NCBI GenBank assembly: GCA_964355425.1
Contig: CAYHDN010000037.1
Span: 1-9,591, forward strand
Direction of reading: 5' to 3'
DNA: 9,591 nucleotides
DNA from: CAYHDN01 sp964355425
GTDB lineage: Bacteria; Patescibacteriota; UBA1384; XYA2-FULL-43-10; CAINNR01
The first letter of the stretch is position 1. Each line of letters opens with the position of its first letter. Below are positions 1 through 6,195 of this stretch, in pieces. The position numbers and the translations under genes are program-made. Under the pieces are notes generated by a model. It did no database searches. It had not been told where the DNA came from and saw only the letters and a program-made list of their open reading frames with translations.

Positions 1-21
1 TTTGCCGCCTGCGGCGGCAAA
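1..21. repeat. GC-rich perfect hairpin with 3-nt loop
   Basis: The 9-bp arms TTTGCCGCC (1-9) and GGCGGCAAA (13-21) are exact reverse complements around a TGC loop. An A-run follows, so on the + strand there is no T-tract for a classical intrinsic terminator. It lies at the window edge, so its upstream context is unknown. It is the first of four similar hairpins before tRNA-Thr. Confidence 0.7.
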
Positions 22-48
22 AAATGTTCGAACTATTTTAAGAATAGA

Positions 49-93
49 GCACCACGCTAAGCGTGGTTATAGCGACGCTAAGCGCCGCACCAC
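49..93. repeat. Pair of TAA-loop hairpins sharing a 10-bp direct repeat
   Basis: The first hairpin has arms ACCACGC (51-57) and GCGTGGT (61-67) around loop TAA. The second has arms GCGACGC (72-78) and GCGCCGC (82-88), again around TAA, with one A-C mismatch. The 10-mer ACGCTAAGCG occurs at 54-63 and again at 75-84, 21 bp apart. GCACCAC occurs at 49-55 and 87-93. Shared loop and core suggest duplication of a small palindromic unit resembling REP-like intergenic elements. Function is unknown. Confidence 0.65.
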
Positions 94-108
94 TGCCCCA
101 ACGGGGCA
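94..108. repeat. GC-rich hairpin just before tRNA-Thr
   Basis: Arms TGCCCC (94-99) and GGGGCA (103-108) pair perfectly around loop AAC. An alternative, overlapping pairing exists between GGGCACC (104-110) and GGCGCCC (114-120), with one mismatch and loop CTT. That alternative would compete with the first bases of tRNA-Thr (117-120). It could belong to a tRNA 5' leader, or be another member of the hairpin series. Confidence 0.55.
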
Positions 109-116
109 CCCTTGGC

Positions 117-192
117 GCCCAGATAGCTCAGTTGGTAGAGCAACTCCATGGTAAGGAGTAGGTCGTCGGTTCGAGTCCGATTCTGGGCTCCA
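117..192 (+). tRNA. tRNA-Thr, anticodon GGT
   Basis: A complete cloverleaf can be folded by hand. The acceptor stem GCCCAGA (117-123) pairs with TCTGGGC (182-188). The D stem is GCTC/GAGC (126-129/138-141). The anticodon stem ACTCC/GGAGT (143-147/155-159) carries loop ATGGTAA with anticodon GGT at 150-152, reading ACC/ACU. The T stem GTCGG/CCGAT carries loop TTCGAGT (170-176) with one G-U closing pair. The discriminator is T189 and CCA is genomically encoded at 190-192. It lies 25 bp before the L33 gene and is probably co-transcribed with it. Confidence 0.97.
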
Positions 193-217
193 GTAGAAAT
201 TATTAATAATAATCATT

Positions 218-379
218 ATGGCAAAGGATGCACGGACGATTGTAACTTTGGAATGCGAAGTCTGCAAAGAAAGAAACTATCAGACTGAAAAAAATACTAA
301 GCTACAAAAAGAAAGATTGCAACTTAAAAAATATTGCAAAAAGTGCAATAAAAGCACGCTACACAAAGAAGCGAAATAA
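218..379 (+). CDS. rpmG: Ribosomal protein bL33
   Basis: This 53-residue protein begins MAKDARTIVTLECEVC and is a component of the large ribosomal subunit. The family signature is clear. It has a short basic N-terminus, a first knuckle C13-x2-C16, a lysine-rich middle, and a second knuckle C40-x2-C43 followed by NKSTLHKEAK. It is therefore a four-cysteine, zinc-binding type L33, and its length is normal for the family. ATG at 218 is the only sensible start. No Shine-Dalgarno sequence precedes it; the leader is an AT-rich run. It lies between tRNA-Thr and tRNA-Trp. In many bacteria L33 precedes tRNA-Trp, secE and nusG, but here secE and nusG do not follow. Confidence 0.95.
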   Translation: MAKDARTIVTLECEVCKERNYQTEKNTKLQKERLQLKKYCKKCNKSTLHKEAK

Positions 380-390
380 TTTGCAGTTTC

Positions 391-508
391 AAAAATCATC
401 TCGGATCTCTGATAGGGGCATAGTACAACGGTTAGTACAGCGGTCTCCAAAACCGCGGATCGGGGTTCAATTCCTCGTGCCCCTGCCAAAGAAACGGGAT
501 GATTTTTT
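391..508 (+). terminator. 13-bp stem enclosing tRNA-Trp and ending in a T-tract
   Basis: The 5' arm AAAAATCATCTCG (391-403) pairs with the 3' arm CGGGATGATTTTT (495-507): twelve Watson-Crick pairs and one T-G wobble. The tRNA-Trp gene (414-488) forms the enclosed loop. The 3' arm ends in T503-T508. Plausible roles are a precursor-tRNA processing stem, or a terminator-like end to the tRNA-L33-tRNA transcript. The pairing is seen directly; both roles are inference. Confidence 0.5.
414..488 (+). tRNA. tRNA-Trp, anticodon CCA
   Basis: The acceptor stem AGGGGCA (414-420) pairs with TGCCCCT (478-484). The D stem is GTAC/GTAC (423-426/435-438). The anticodon stem GCGGT/ACCGC (440-444/452-456) has loop CTCCAAA with anticodon CCA at 447-449. 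The T stem CGGGG/CCTCG carries loop TTCAATT (466-472). Discriminator G485 is the base expected for bacterial tRNA-Trp. CCA is encoded at 486-488. The anticodon reads UGG only, consistent with TGA acting as a stop in this genome. Confidence 0.97.
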
Positions 509-516
509 GCTATAAT
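508..516 (+). promoter_or_regulatory. Extended -10 promoter, predicted leaderless start
   Basis: TGC-TATAAT (508-516) is a perfect extended -10 element (TGn followed by the consensus hexamer). No good -35 lies 17 bp upstream, which is typical of extended -10 promoters. If the hexamer spans -12 to -7, the transcription start falls at A523. That is the first base of the ATG chosen for the next gene, so the mRNA would be leaderless. The element directly abuts the T-tract after tRNA-Trp. Confidence 0.65.
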
Positions 517-522
517 TTAGTT

Positions 523-1347
523 ATGTTGGATTATCCAATTATTGATATGCATGTCCACTTGCGGAACGATATCGGACATCACACCAGAATTGCAAAACAG
601 GCCGGTATTAGCGCTGTAGTTTATATGGCGAACTCAAAACCACCTTTGGATAATATCGTCGCGATTAAAAAAACACTGGCGGTAAAAAGAAACTGTTTGG
701 CTTTTCCGGTCTGCGCAATAACAAAAAATCTGGCTGGTAAAAAGCTGGTTGATGTCGTTTCAATTAAGGATTATGTGGTTGGTTTTTCTGATGATGGTAA
801 ATATCTAAGTAATTTAGAAATCTTGGTCGAAATATTATCTAAAAATGTTTTAGTTCTGGCCCATTGCAGTCCACCCTATGGAATTGGAATCAAGCATCCA
901 GAAATGGAAGCAAAATATATCGATCGATATCTTAAAGTTTTAAAAAAAGTCGGCGGCAGATTACATATTCAGCATATTAGCAAAAAAGGAAGCATCGAGT
1001 TGATTCGCAAAGCAAAAAGATCCGGTTTGAAATTTACCTGCGAAACTTGTCCGCACTATTTTAGTTTCAGCGCTTCAGAATTAGCAGTTAAAGTAAATCC
1101 GCCGCTCGGAAACCGTCAAGATGTCAGCGCAGTCAGAAAAGGTTTGGCTGATGGCACAATCGATGTGATTGCCAGCGATTATGCCCCCGAACCGAGAAAA
1201 ACCGGAATTGCCGGTTTTTCATCGCTTGTTCCATTGTCATACGGGCTGGTAATCTCCAAAGTTCTAAGCGAAAAACAATTAAAAGAGAAGTTATTTATTA
1301 ATCCCCTAAAAATTATCGGGAGGGAAGATGAAATTAAATTCAGCTGA
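523..1347 (+). CDS. Short dihydroorotase-like amidohydrolase
   Basis: This 274-residue protein of the amidohydrolase superfamily resembles class I dihydroorotase, the enzyme that closes carbamoyl-aspartate to dihydroorotate in pyrimidine synthesis. Family landmarks run in order: DMHVHLR (H10, H12, R14), MANS (N37), GFSDDG (88-92, the Asp ligand motif), AHCS (H114), QHIS (H151), TCETCPHYF (172-180), NPPLGNRQD (192-200) and ASDYAP (D219). All expected metal ligands appear present. The usual DHAPH motif reads DYAPE, changing two histidines near the substrate. It is much shorter than typical class I enzymes (about 420 aa), lacking most flanking beta-sandwich sequence. An upstream in-frame ATG at 499 overlaps the tRNA-linked stem; 523 is preferred because it starts directly at D-x-H-x-H-type sequence and coincides with the predicted transcription start. 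An altered substrate is possible. Confidence 0.82.
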   Translation: MLDYPIIDMHVHLRNDIGHHTRIAKQAGISAVVYMANSKPPLDNIVAIKKTLAVKRNCLAFPVCAITKNLAGKKLVDVVSIKDYVVGFSDDGKYLSNLEILVEILSKNVLVLAHCSPPYGIGIKHPEMEAKYIDRYLKVLKKVGGRLHIQHISKKGSIELIRKAKRSGLKFTCETCPHYFSFSASELAVKVNPPLGNRQDVSAVRKGLADGTIDVIASDYAPEPRKTGIAGFSSLVPLSYGLVISKVLSEKQLKEKLFINPLKIIGREDEIKFS

Positions 1348-1753
1348 CTTTGAAAATGGGGGAGAGTTGCCAAAAGAATTTACTTGTCAGGGCGAGGGCA
1401 TCAGTCCGAGTTTGTCTTGGTCAGAAATTCCGGAAGGGACTAAGAGTTTGACATTATCGCTTACAGACCCAGACGCGCCCGGCGGAAATTTCATTCACTG
1501 GCAGATTATCAACATTCCGCTAACAGTGACCAGCATCAATCAAGGCGAAACAGTAGGCGAGGAACTTGCAAATTCTGCTGGCAGTCCGGGTTACTATCCG
1601 CCCTGCCCGCCGTCTGGGAAACACCGCTATATTTTTACTCTTTATGCGCTGAATACGGACAAAATTGATCAACTGAAAGATATGGATTTCGACTCTTCGA
1701 TCAAGCCATACATAATCGAAAAATCCGAGCTTCTGGGATATTATCAAAAATAA
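1328..1753 (+). CDS. PEBP family protein (YbhB/YbcL, Raf kinase inhibitor-like)
   Basis: This 141-residue protein carries the two hallmark stretches of bacterial phosphatidylethanolamine-binding proteins. The first is DPDAP (47-51) followed by HW (57-58) and NIP. The second is PPCPPSGKHRY (91-101) followed by FTLYALN. Together these residues line the small anion or phosphate-binding pocket in the family. Length is close to the usual 150 or so, so it looks complete. No signal peptide is visible, suggesting a cytoplasmic location. The start overlaps the end of the dihydroorotase-like gene by 20 bp and is preceded by a strong SD, GGGAGG (1318-1323), so the two are probably co-transcribed. The biochemical role of bacterial members is generally not established. 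Confidence 0.93.
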   Translation: MKLNSADFENGGELPKEFTCQGEGISPSLSWSEIPEGTKSLTLSLTDPDAPGGNFIHWQIINIPLTVTSINQGETVGEELANSAGSPGYYPPCPPSGKHRYIFTLYALNTDKIDQLKDMDFDSSIKPYIIEKSELLGYYQK

Positions 1754-1761
1754 ATTGATAG

Positions 1762-1790
1762 TTGTTAGTTTTTTTTATCATTGTTATAAT
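1762..1790 (+). promoter_or_regulatory. Promoter of the glycine-rich gene cluster
   Basis: A perfect -10 TATAAT (1785-1790) is preceded by TG at 1782-1783, giving an extended -10. TTGTTA (1762-1767) lies 17 bp upstream and matches the -35 consensus at four of six positions. The predicted start is near 1797, leaving a leader of about 44 nt. A T8 run (1769-1776) lies in the spacer and may also help end transcription from upstream, though no strong hairpin precedes it. Confidence 0.65.
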
Positions 1791-1832
1791 AAATTCATCT
1801 AAGCTATTTCTAGCCGTTTTTGTTATGTATGC

Positions 1833-1838
1833 GAGGGG
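1833..1838 (+). promoter_or_regulatory. Ribosome binding site deciding the 1841 start
   Basis: GAGGGG (1833-1838) lies just before ATG 1841. Pairing through GAGG gives a 4-nt spacer. In-frame TTG (1820) and ATG (1829) upstream lack such a site and would add only a few residues before the basic, membrane-targeting N-terminus. Confidence 0.5.
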
Positions 1839-1840
1839 CA

Positions 1841-3316
1841 ATGAAACCAATATTGGTTTTTAGAACAATTTTTCGCCGCCGGATGATCTTGGTCGGCGTT
1901 ATTTCTCTGGTTCTTATCGCTTCGTCGGTAGTTGTGGCGACAAATATTTTTCGCGGTGCAAGAAAAACCAAGGCTTATGTTTTTTGCGACAACGCTTCGC
2001 CGAAAAATTGTTTGATCTATGGCCAGTGGAGAGACATAAGCGCCAATGATAGGACCTTTGACGGAACAAATTTGACGTTGCAAAATGCTGGAGTAGCGAT
2101 TGCCGGTCAGCATAATTTTAATAGTTTAATTCTGGACGCCAGTTTTTTTACCAATAATGATTTAATTGCCGGCACGGATTTTAGTCTTTCGGATCCTAGT
2201 GATTTATATCAGAGCGGACGCAATAAAAAAATTGATATTACCGTTGCCGGTACATTGACTTTGAAGAATACCAGCACGATAAATGCCAGCGGCTATCCGT
2301 CATATCCGGCGAATAATATTAACGAATATGGTACGCGGGCATACGGCATGTTAAGCGGCGGCGGCGGAAACTCGTATGCTAATCCGGGATTTCCCGCTAT
2401 TGCCGGCGGCGGCGGACATGGCGGCGCTGGCGGCACCGTCGTTCCATACGCCAATCTTGGTAATCCCGGAGAATCATACGGGGATCAGAATTCCCCAACG
2501 CTACCCGGTTCAGCCGGTGGAAGCGCTAAAATTGTTCATCCTCTCACTTTTGACTCTGACTTGCTATCTAACGGCGGCGCCGGGGGGGGAGTGATAAGCA
2601 TTGCAGCCGGTGTTTTGAATATTGAATCCGGAGTAATTCAGGCGTCCGGTCATTCGCCAGAGGATTGCAGATCTTTTTTAGTGGCCTACTCTTGTGGTGC
2701 CGGCGGCGCCGGAGGATCAATAAAAATCAGGGCTAATATTATAGAACAGCCGATTAGGGCTGTTGCTTTTGGCGGTAGAGGAAGATACTCATATCAAAAT
2801 GGCAGCGACGGGACAGTAGTTTTGCGCGGAGTCGGCAACTCCGCGGAAGCGAATAATATTATTGCTTCAGGCGGCGACGGTTCAGTTGGCGATGGTTCGG
2901 GCTGGGATAGTCCGGGCGGAGGAGGCGGCAGAATTTTTATTGAAGTCGCACCGAGACCGGATTACAAGATCAACAAATGGCTGGAAAGTGTCGATCAGCC
3001 GAATCAGCCGATGTCAACCGATCCTTTAGGTTCAGTTTTAGCTAATCCTTACGCTTTGCAACTCGGTGATGCAATCAAGGTAAAAATAAAAGTTGATGGC
3101 ATTGAGAGCGGAGCAAAAGTTGACGATGCGATTTTGCAGAAACCGAATTTTGATACCGAAGGAATCTTCTGTTTACCAAGAACTGATCCGCAAACAATAA
3201 ATTTTGGCGGCGCTTATGACGATATTAACCGAAAAGTTCACTGGAATTATAGCAGCAGTGTTACCAATTCCTCGGTGATTTTTGAGTATATTTGTGACGT
3301 TAAAAAGCTATATTAA
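1841..3316 (+). CDS. Membrane-anchored glycine-rich protein A (paralogue of next gene)
   Basis: I do not recognise a named family for this 491-residue protein. The N-terminus has a basic stretch (FRTIFRRR) and one hydrophobic segment at about 15-36, so the rest is probably exported and anchored. Residues 45-170 are beta-rich, with NLTLQNAGV and TLTLKNTSTINASG looking like regular strand repeats. Residues 172-370 hold glycine clusters (SGGGGN, AGGGGHGGAGG, GGAGGGV, CGAGGAGGS, PGGGGGRIFIEV). Residues 378-491 form a C-terminal domain with ANPYALQLGDAIKVKIKV, which resembles a DUF11-like Ig/beta-sandwich domain. It has exactly six cysteines, in three pairs (49/57, 276/285, 444/485), all beyond the membrane segment, so disulfides are likely. 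The next gene aligns along most of its length, pointing to tandem duplication. A surface or pilus-associated role is inferred from position only. Confidence 0.85.
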   Translation: MKPILVFRTIFRRRMILVGVISLVLIASSVVVATNIFRGARKTKAYVFCDNASPKNCLIYGQWRDISANDRTFDGTNLTLQNAGVAIAGQHNFNSLILDASFFTNNDLIAGTDFSLSDPSDLYQSGRNKKIDITVAGTLTLKNTSTINASGYPSYPANNINEYGTRAYGMLSGGGGNSYANPGFPAIAGGGGHGGAGGTVVPYANLGNPGESYGDQNSPTLPGSAGGSAKIVHPLTFDSDLLSNGGAGGGVISIAAGVLNIESGVIQASGHSPEDCRSFLVAYSCGAGGAGGSIKIRANIIEQPIRAVAFGGRGRYSYQNGSDGTVVLRGVGNSAEANNIIASGGDGSVGDGSGWDSPGGGGGRIFIEVAPRPDYKINKWLESVDQPNQPMSTDPLGSVLANPYALQLGDAIKVKIKVDGIESGAKVDDAILQKPNFDTEGIFCLPRTDPQTINFGGAYDDINRKVHWNYSSSVTNSSVIFEYICDVKKLY

Positions 3317-3325
3317 TTTAAAAAT

Positions 3326-4876
3326 ATGGGCAATGAAATTTTAAAAAAAGAATCGATATTTAAGCAATTAACCAGGCGCAAGCTGCAAATTCTCGGCTCG
3401 ATTTTGGCGCTGCTGATTATTGCCGGAGTCCTCTCGGGAGTTTATTTATATCAAAAAGTCAAAAAGAGCCGTGCCGCTCGCGAGATTGCCTTTATCGGCG
3501 AGAAACCAAATAGAACGACGATTTTTCCCTGCGATATCGGCTGGAATTGCGTTTATTCCATACCTGCGGATGAAACGAGATATGACGATGATGATATAAT
3601 TATCGATCGCTCAACGCTGCGAATTTACGGCCGCCACCGCTTTAAAAACATGACAATAAAAAACGCAGGAATCTTGACGACTTCGGAAATTGCGCCGAAT
3701 ATCAGTTACAATCCGACGACTTTTGAATTGACTGACGAGGGAAAAGATCAAAAAGTTGATTTTGAACTCTCTGGAATCTTGCGTTTTGAAACCGGCGGAA
3801 AGATTGATGTTTCCGGTCAGGGGTACAGGGGCGGCGATCCGCACCAGGGCGACGGATCATATGGCGACTGTGGTCTGCCCATACCATCGCGTTGCGGCCA
3901 GGGCGACGGACCGGGAGCCGGACAAAATGCTGAACGCTGGGATTCCAACCCGGTTATCGGCGGCGGAGGAGGCTATGGCGGGATTGGCGGCCTTGGATAC
4001 GGCAATGTAATTGATAGAAACCCGGCCACCGGCGGTCCGTTTTACGGAGATCTGACTTCGTCTTTGTCAACCCTCTGGCATGGTTCCGGCGGCGGCAGCG
4101 CCAGAATGACCGGCCTTGGTTATTACTATCGGGGCGCCGCTGGCGGAGGAGCGGCGAAAATTACCGCCAGCGATATTCAAACCGATGGCTTCGGCGGTAA
4201 CGGCATTTTTGCCAACGGGTCACGACCCTCTGCTTCTGAATGCTATTACAACCCTGTTTTGCCACTGGCGGTTACCATGGCCTGCGGAGGAGCGGGTTCC
4301 GGCGGTTCTGTTTATCTTCGGCTGACTAACTACTCCGGTTCAGCCGGTGTCAACGCTGATGCCGGCACCGGCGTTACAACAAGACCCGAATCAAAAGGCC
4401 AAGACGGCGCGCTAGTATTAAAAGGTCTAAACTATAATGCCATTAATCCAAAAATTTCTTTGAGCGCCAGAGGCGGCGACGGCGGTTCGAATGAATCTGC
4501 GGCTGCAAGCAACGACTATCGATACTCCAGCGGCGGAGGCGGGAGAATTTTAGTTGAAGTTATCCCCTATTACACAATGAAGAAATGGCTTGAACCAGTT
4601 GAACGGTCTAGCAACGCTCTTGTTCGGGATTTTAATCCTTACGCTTTGAGAGTCGGCGACAAGATTAAGGTTGGAATCAGAGTCAGCAACTTAACTGTTG
4701 GGACTGTGATCGAAGATTCCATCCTTTGGGACAACAGCGCTTCGGCCGGAAGCAAAAAATGCATTCCCTATGATATTTCCGTTTGGGGAACATACGCCAA
4801 TGACAAAGTGACCTGGACCTACCCCGGAGGCGGGGGACAGCCTGATTTCTATTATTACTGTCAAGTTAAAAAATGA
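3326..4876 (+). CDS. Membrane-anchored glycine-rich protein B (paralogue of previous gene)
   Basis: This 516-residue protein has no named family I recognise. It repeats the plan of the preceding gene: a basic N-terminus (KQLTRRK), a membrane segment at about 20-43, and a beta-rich region (DIIIDRSTLRIYGRHRF; KVDFELSGILRFETGGKIDV). Glycine clusters follow (IGGGGGYGGIGG, GSGGGSA, AAGGGAAKI, CGGAGSGGS, SSGGGGRILVEV). The C-terminal DUF11-like domain contains FNPYALRVGDKIKVGIRV. Six cysteines match those of the neighbour (69/75, 306/320, 479/512). An extra pair, 182/190, sits in an insertion with GDCGLPIPSRCGQG. The start is 9 bp after the previous stop with no clear SD, and ATG 3326 is the first in-frame choice. 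The stop overlaps the next start in an ATGA junction, so translation is probably coupled. Confidence 0.87.
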   Translation: MGNEILKKESIFKQLTRRKLQILGSILALLIIAGVLSGVYLYQKVKKSRAAREIAFIGEKPNRTTIFPCDIGWNCVYSIPADETRYDDDDIIIDRSTLRIYGRHRFKNMTIKNAGILTTSEIAPNISYNPTTFELTDEGKDQKVDFELSGILRFETGGKIDVSGQGYRGGDPHQGDGSYGDCGLPIPSRCGQGDGPGAGQNAERWDSNPVIGGGGGYGGIGGLGYGNVIDRNPATGGPFYGDLTSSLSTLWHGSGGGSARMTGLGYYYRGAAGGGAAKITASDIQTDGFGGNGIFANGSRPSASECYYNPVLPLAVTMACGGAGSGGSVYLRLTNYSGSAGVNADAGTGVTTRPESKGQDGALVLKGLNYNAINPKISLSARGGDGGSNESAAASNDYRYSSGGGGRILVEVIPYYTMKKWLEPVERSSNALVRDFNPYALRVGDKIKVGIRVSNLTVGTVIEDSILWDNSASAGSKKCIPYDISVWGTYANDKVTWTYPGGGGQPDFYYYCQVKK

Positions 4877-6039
4877 TGAAGAAACAAAGTCTTAAATTCA
4901 GGGCGATTCTCTTGATTATTTCAATAAATTTGATCATGATTTTCCCATTCTATGTTTTGGCAGTTGAGTCGACCAATCCTTCGGGTTTGCCTGATATTAT
5001 AGCCAGCCAGTCAGTCAGCCCGTCCCATGTCGTCGGTACTGAAGTTACCTCCCCGTCGGGGCAAAAGTTTTATGGCGGGCTTGGCGGCAGCGAAGCGATA
5101 TTAAACTACACCCCGGGATATCTTCACGGCTTTGAGCGGGCAAATATTGACAACTGCCGGGACAAGGTTGGTTTGCCACAGCTTCTCTGTTTTACTCTGG
5201 AATATTCATCGGCAGACAGAACAATTCAGCCAACTTCGATAAAAACGATGTCGAGCCGTACATATCGTGACGGCGTCGCCAATCTTGAAACTTCAGTTTT
5301 GCTTTATCCGGAGAATTTGATTGTCGGCGATGTTTACGGTTTTAACGACCCCAGCTTTGCCCATTCTTATTTTGGGAAAAACCTAAGACTTGATCCGAAC
5401 AGATCGGCTAATAATTCTTTTTGGAATCTGCCGGGCTACAATTTCAATCCGCGAGCGCAGGCATATTGGAGTTCCGGAAATAACACGATAATGAATTCAA
5501 CGATTGACAGATTGATGAAAAACACAAAAGATTTACCAATAAATCCAATGACGGGAATATTTGATGGTATTTGTGGTATTTTGACGACTTGTCCGGAGAG
5601 GAATCAGAGCCCTGAAGGTCGTGTTTGGAGTTCAGTTTCTGCCGTTCAAGTTGGCATAACCTCATTTTCTCAACTTAATTACGGCCAGAAATCTACTATT
5701 ATAGTAGGGGACGGAGTTACCCAAGGCGACTTGATAATCGATGCTTCGATTTTGCCCGGCGACCAAAATGCCAGTATTGGTTTCATTGTTAGAAAAGGAA
5801 ATGTCAGAATTATAAACGAAACAGCCAAAAAACGAACCATAAAGGCCTCGATTTTTTCGCCGGGCGGAACAATTATTATTTCAGGCGGCAATATTGATCT
5901 TATCGGATCTTTTGTTGCCGGCGATTTTTCTTTCGATTCAAGTGCGAGTAATATTAGCTTTATTCATGATACCCGTGGTGAGAGTGTTTATCCGCCAGGA
6001 TTTAGAGAGTTGCAAATTCCGTCAATGCTGGCAAAATAG
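4873..6039 (+). CDS. Exported protein with PilX-like C-terminal region
   Basis: This 388-residue protein starts with a clear signal peptide: MMKKQSLKFR, then a hydrophobic core (11-29), with probable cleavage at V-L-A|V after residue 30. The mature part is beta-rich. Residues 275-350 form alternating hydrophobic strands (STIIVGDG, GDLIIDASI, GFIVRKGNVRI, KASIFSPGGTIIISGGNI). The end, GSFVAGDFSFD and later YPPGFREL, resembles the C-terminus of PilX-like/large pilus-associated exported proteins of type IV pilus loci, which often end in a GxxVA strand followed by PPGF. Four cysteines fall in two close pairs (95/106, 234/240). The start overlaps the previous stop by 4 bp; ATG 4876 is an equally possible start one codon later. 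It is probably a partner of the two glycine-rich proteins. The assignment rests on recalled motif similarity. Confidence 0.8.
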   Translation: MMKKQSLKFRAILLIISINLIMIFPFYVLAVESTNPSGLPDIIASQSVSPSHVVGTEVTSPSGQKFYGGLGGSEAILNYTPGYLHGFERANIDNCRDKVGLPQLLCFTLEYSSADRTIQPTSIKTMSSRTYRDGVANLETSVLLYPENLIVGDVYGFNDPSFAHSYFGKNLRLDPNRSANNSFWNLPGYNFNPRAQAYWSSGNNTIMNSTIDRLMKNTKDLPINPMTGIFDGICGILTTCPERNQSPEGRVWSSVSAVQVGITSFSQLNYGQKSTIIVGDGVTQGDLIIDASILPGDQNASIGFIVRKGNVRIINETAKKRTIKASIFSPGGTIIISGGNIDLIGSFVAGDFSFDSSASNISFIHDTRGESVYPPGFRELQIPSMLAK

Positions 6040-6137
6040 CAAATGTGGCGATTGTTGAAAAAGAAAAATATCCTTTATCAATTTGACAATTTAACTGTTA
6101 GACTTCCAGTCAACGGGTCTGATGATTAAATTCTTGG

Positions 6138-6167
6138 TTGTATTGTAAAAAGATTTTATTGTATAAT
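6138..6167 (+). promoter_or_regulatory. Promoter of the pilNOP-like operon
   Basis: The consensus -10 TATAAT (6162-6167) lies upstream of the PilN-like gene, with a weak -35, TTGTAT (6138-6143), at 18 bp spacing. The predicted start is near 6174, giving a leader of about 22 nt that contains the SD. The 156-bp gap 6040-6195 holds this promoter and no convincing gene or terminator. Confidence 0.55.
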
Positions 6168-6182
6168 AGATGAAAGAATACT

Positions 6183-6192
6183 AGGAGGGAGG
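6183..6192 (+). promoter_or_regulatory. Strong double Shine-Dalgarno before the PilN-like gene
   Basis: AGGAGGGAGG (6183-6192) precedes ATG 6196. AGGAGG gives a 7-nt spacer, so this is near-ideal. It shows that this genome uses SD-led initiation alongside SD-less starts elsewhere in the window. Confidence 0.85.
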
Positions 6193-6195
6193 ATA

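Noticed and set aside
26..33. GTTCGAAC 8-bp palindrome as a LexA-like box
   Set aside because: Only a single 8-mer without the spacing of known LexA sites and no SOS gene nearby.
67..489. Minus-strand open frames over the two tRNAs and rpmG
   Set aside because: They run antisense across well-formed tRNA cloverleafs and a clear L33 gene.
1769..1776. T8 run after the PEBP gene as an intrinsic terminator
   Set aside because: No stable GC hairpin immediately upstream; only a 4-5 bp pairing can be found.
2340..4560. GGC/GGA-rich DNA as a tandem repeat or CRISPR-like array
   Set aside because: The repeats are glycine codons in two open frames with irregular spacing; there are no direct repeats with spacers.
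5693..5707. 15-base palindrome CTACTATTATAGTAG
   Set aside because: It lies inside a beta-strand coding stretch (STIIVGDG) of the exported gene; no regulatory context.
6083..6088. Perfect TTGACA -35 hexamer
   Set aside because: No -10 element at 15-19 bp downstream; the nearest TATAAT is more than 70 bp away.
6096..6123. Weak stem around GACTTCCAGTCAACGGGTC as a terminator
   Set aside because: The stem depends on several G-T pairs and no T-tract follows.
6043..6129. 28-codon frame starting MWRLLKKKNILYQFDN in the gap before the PilN-like gene
   Set aside because: No SD, no recognisable motif and very short; it ends before the promoter. It is likely chance.
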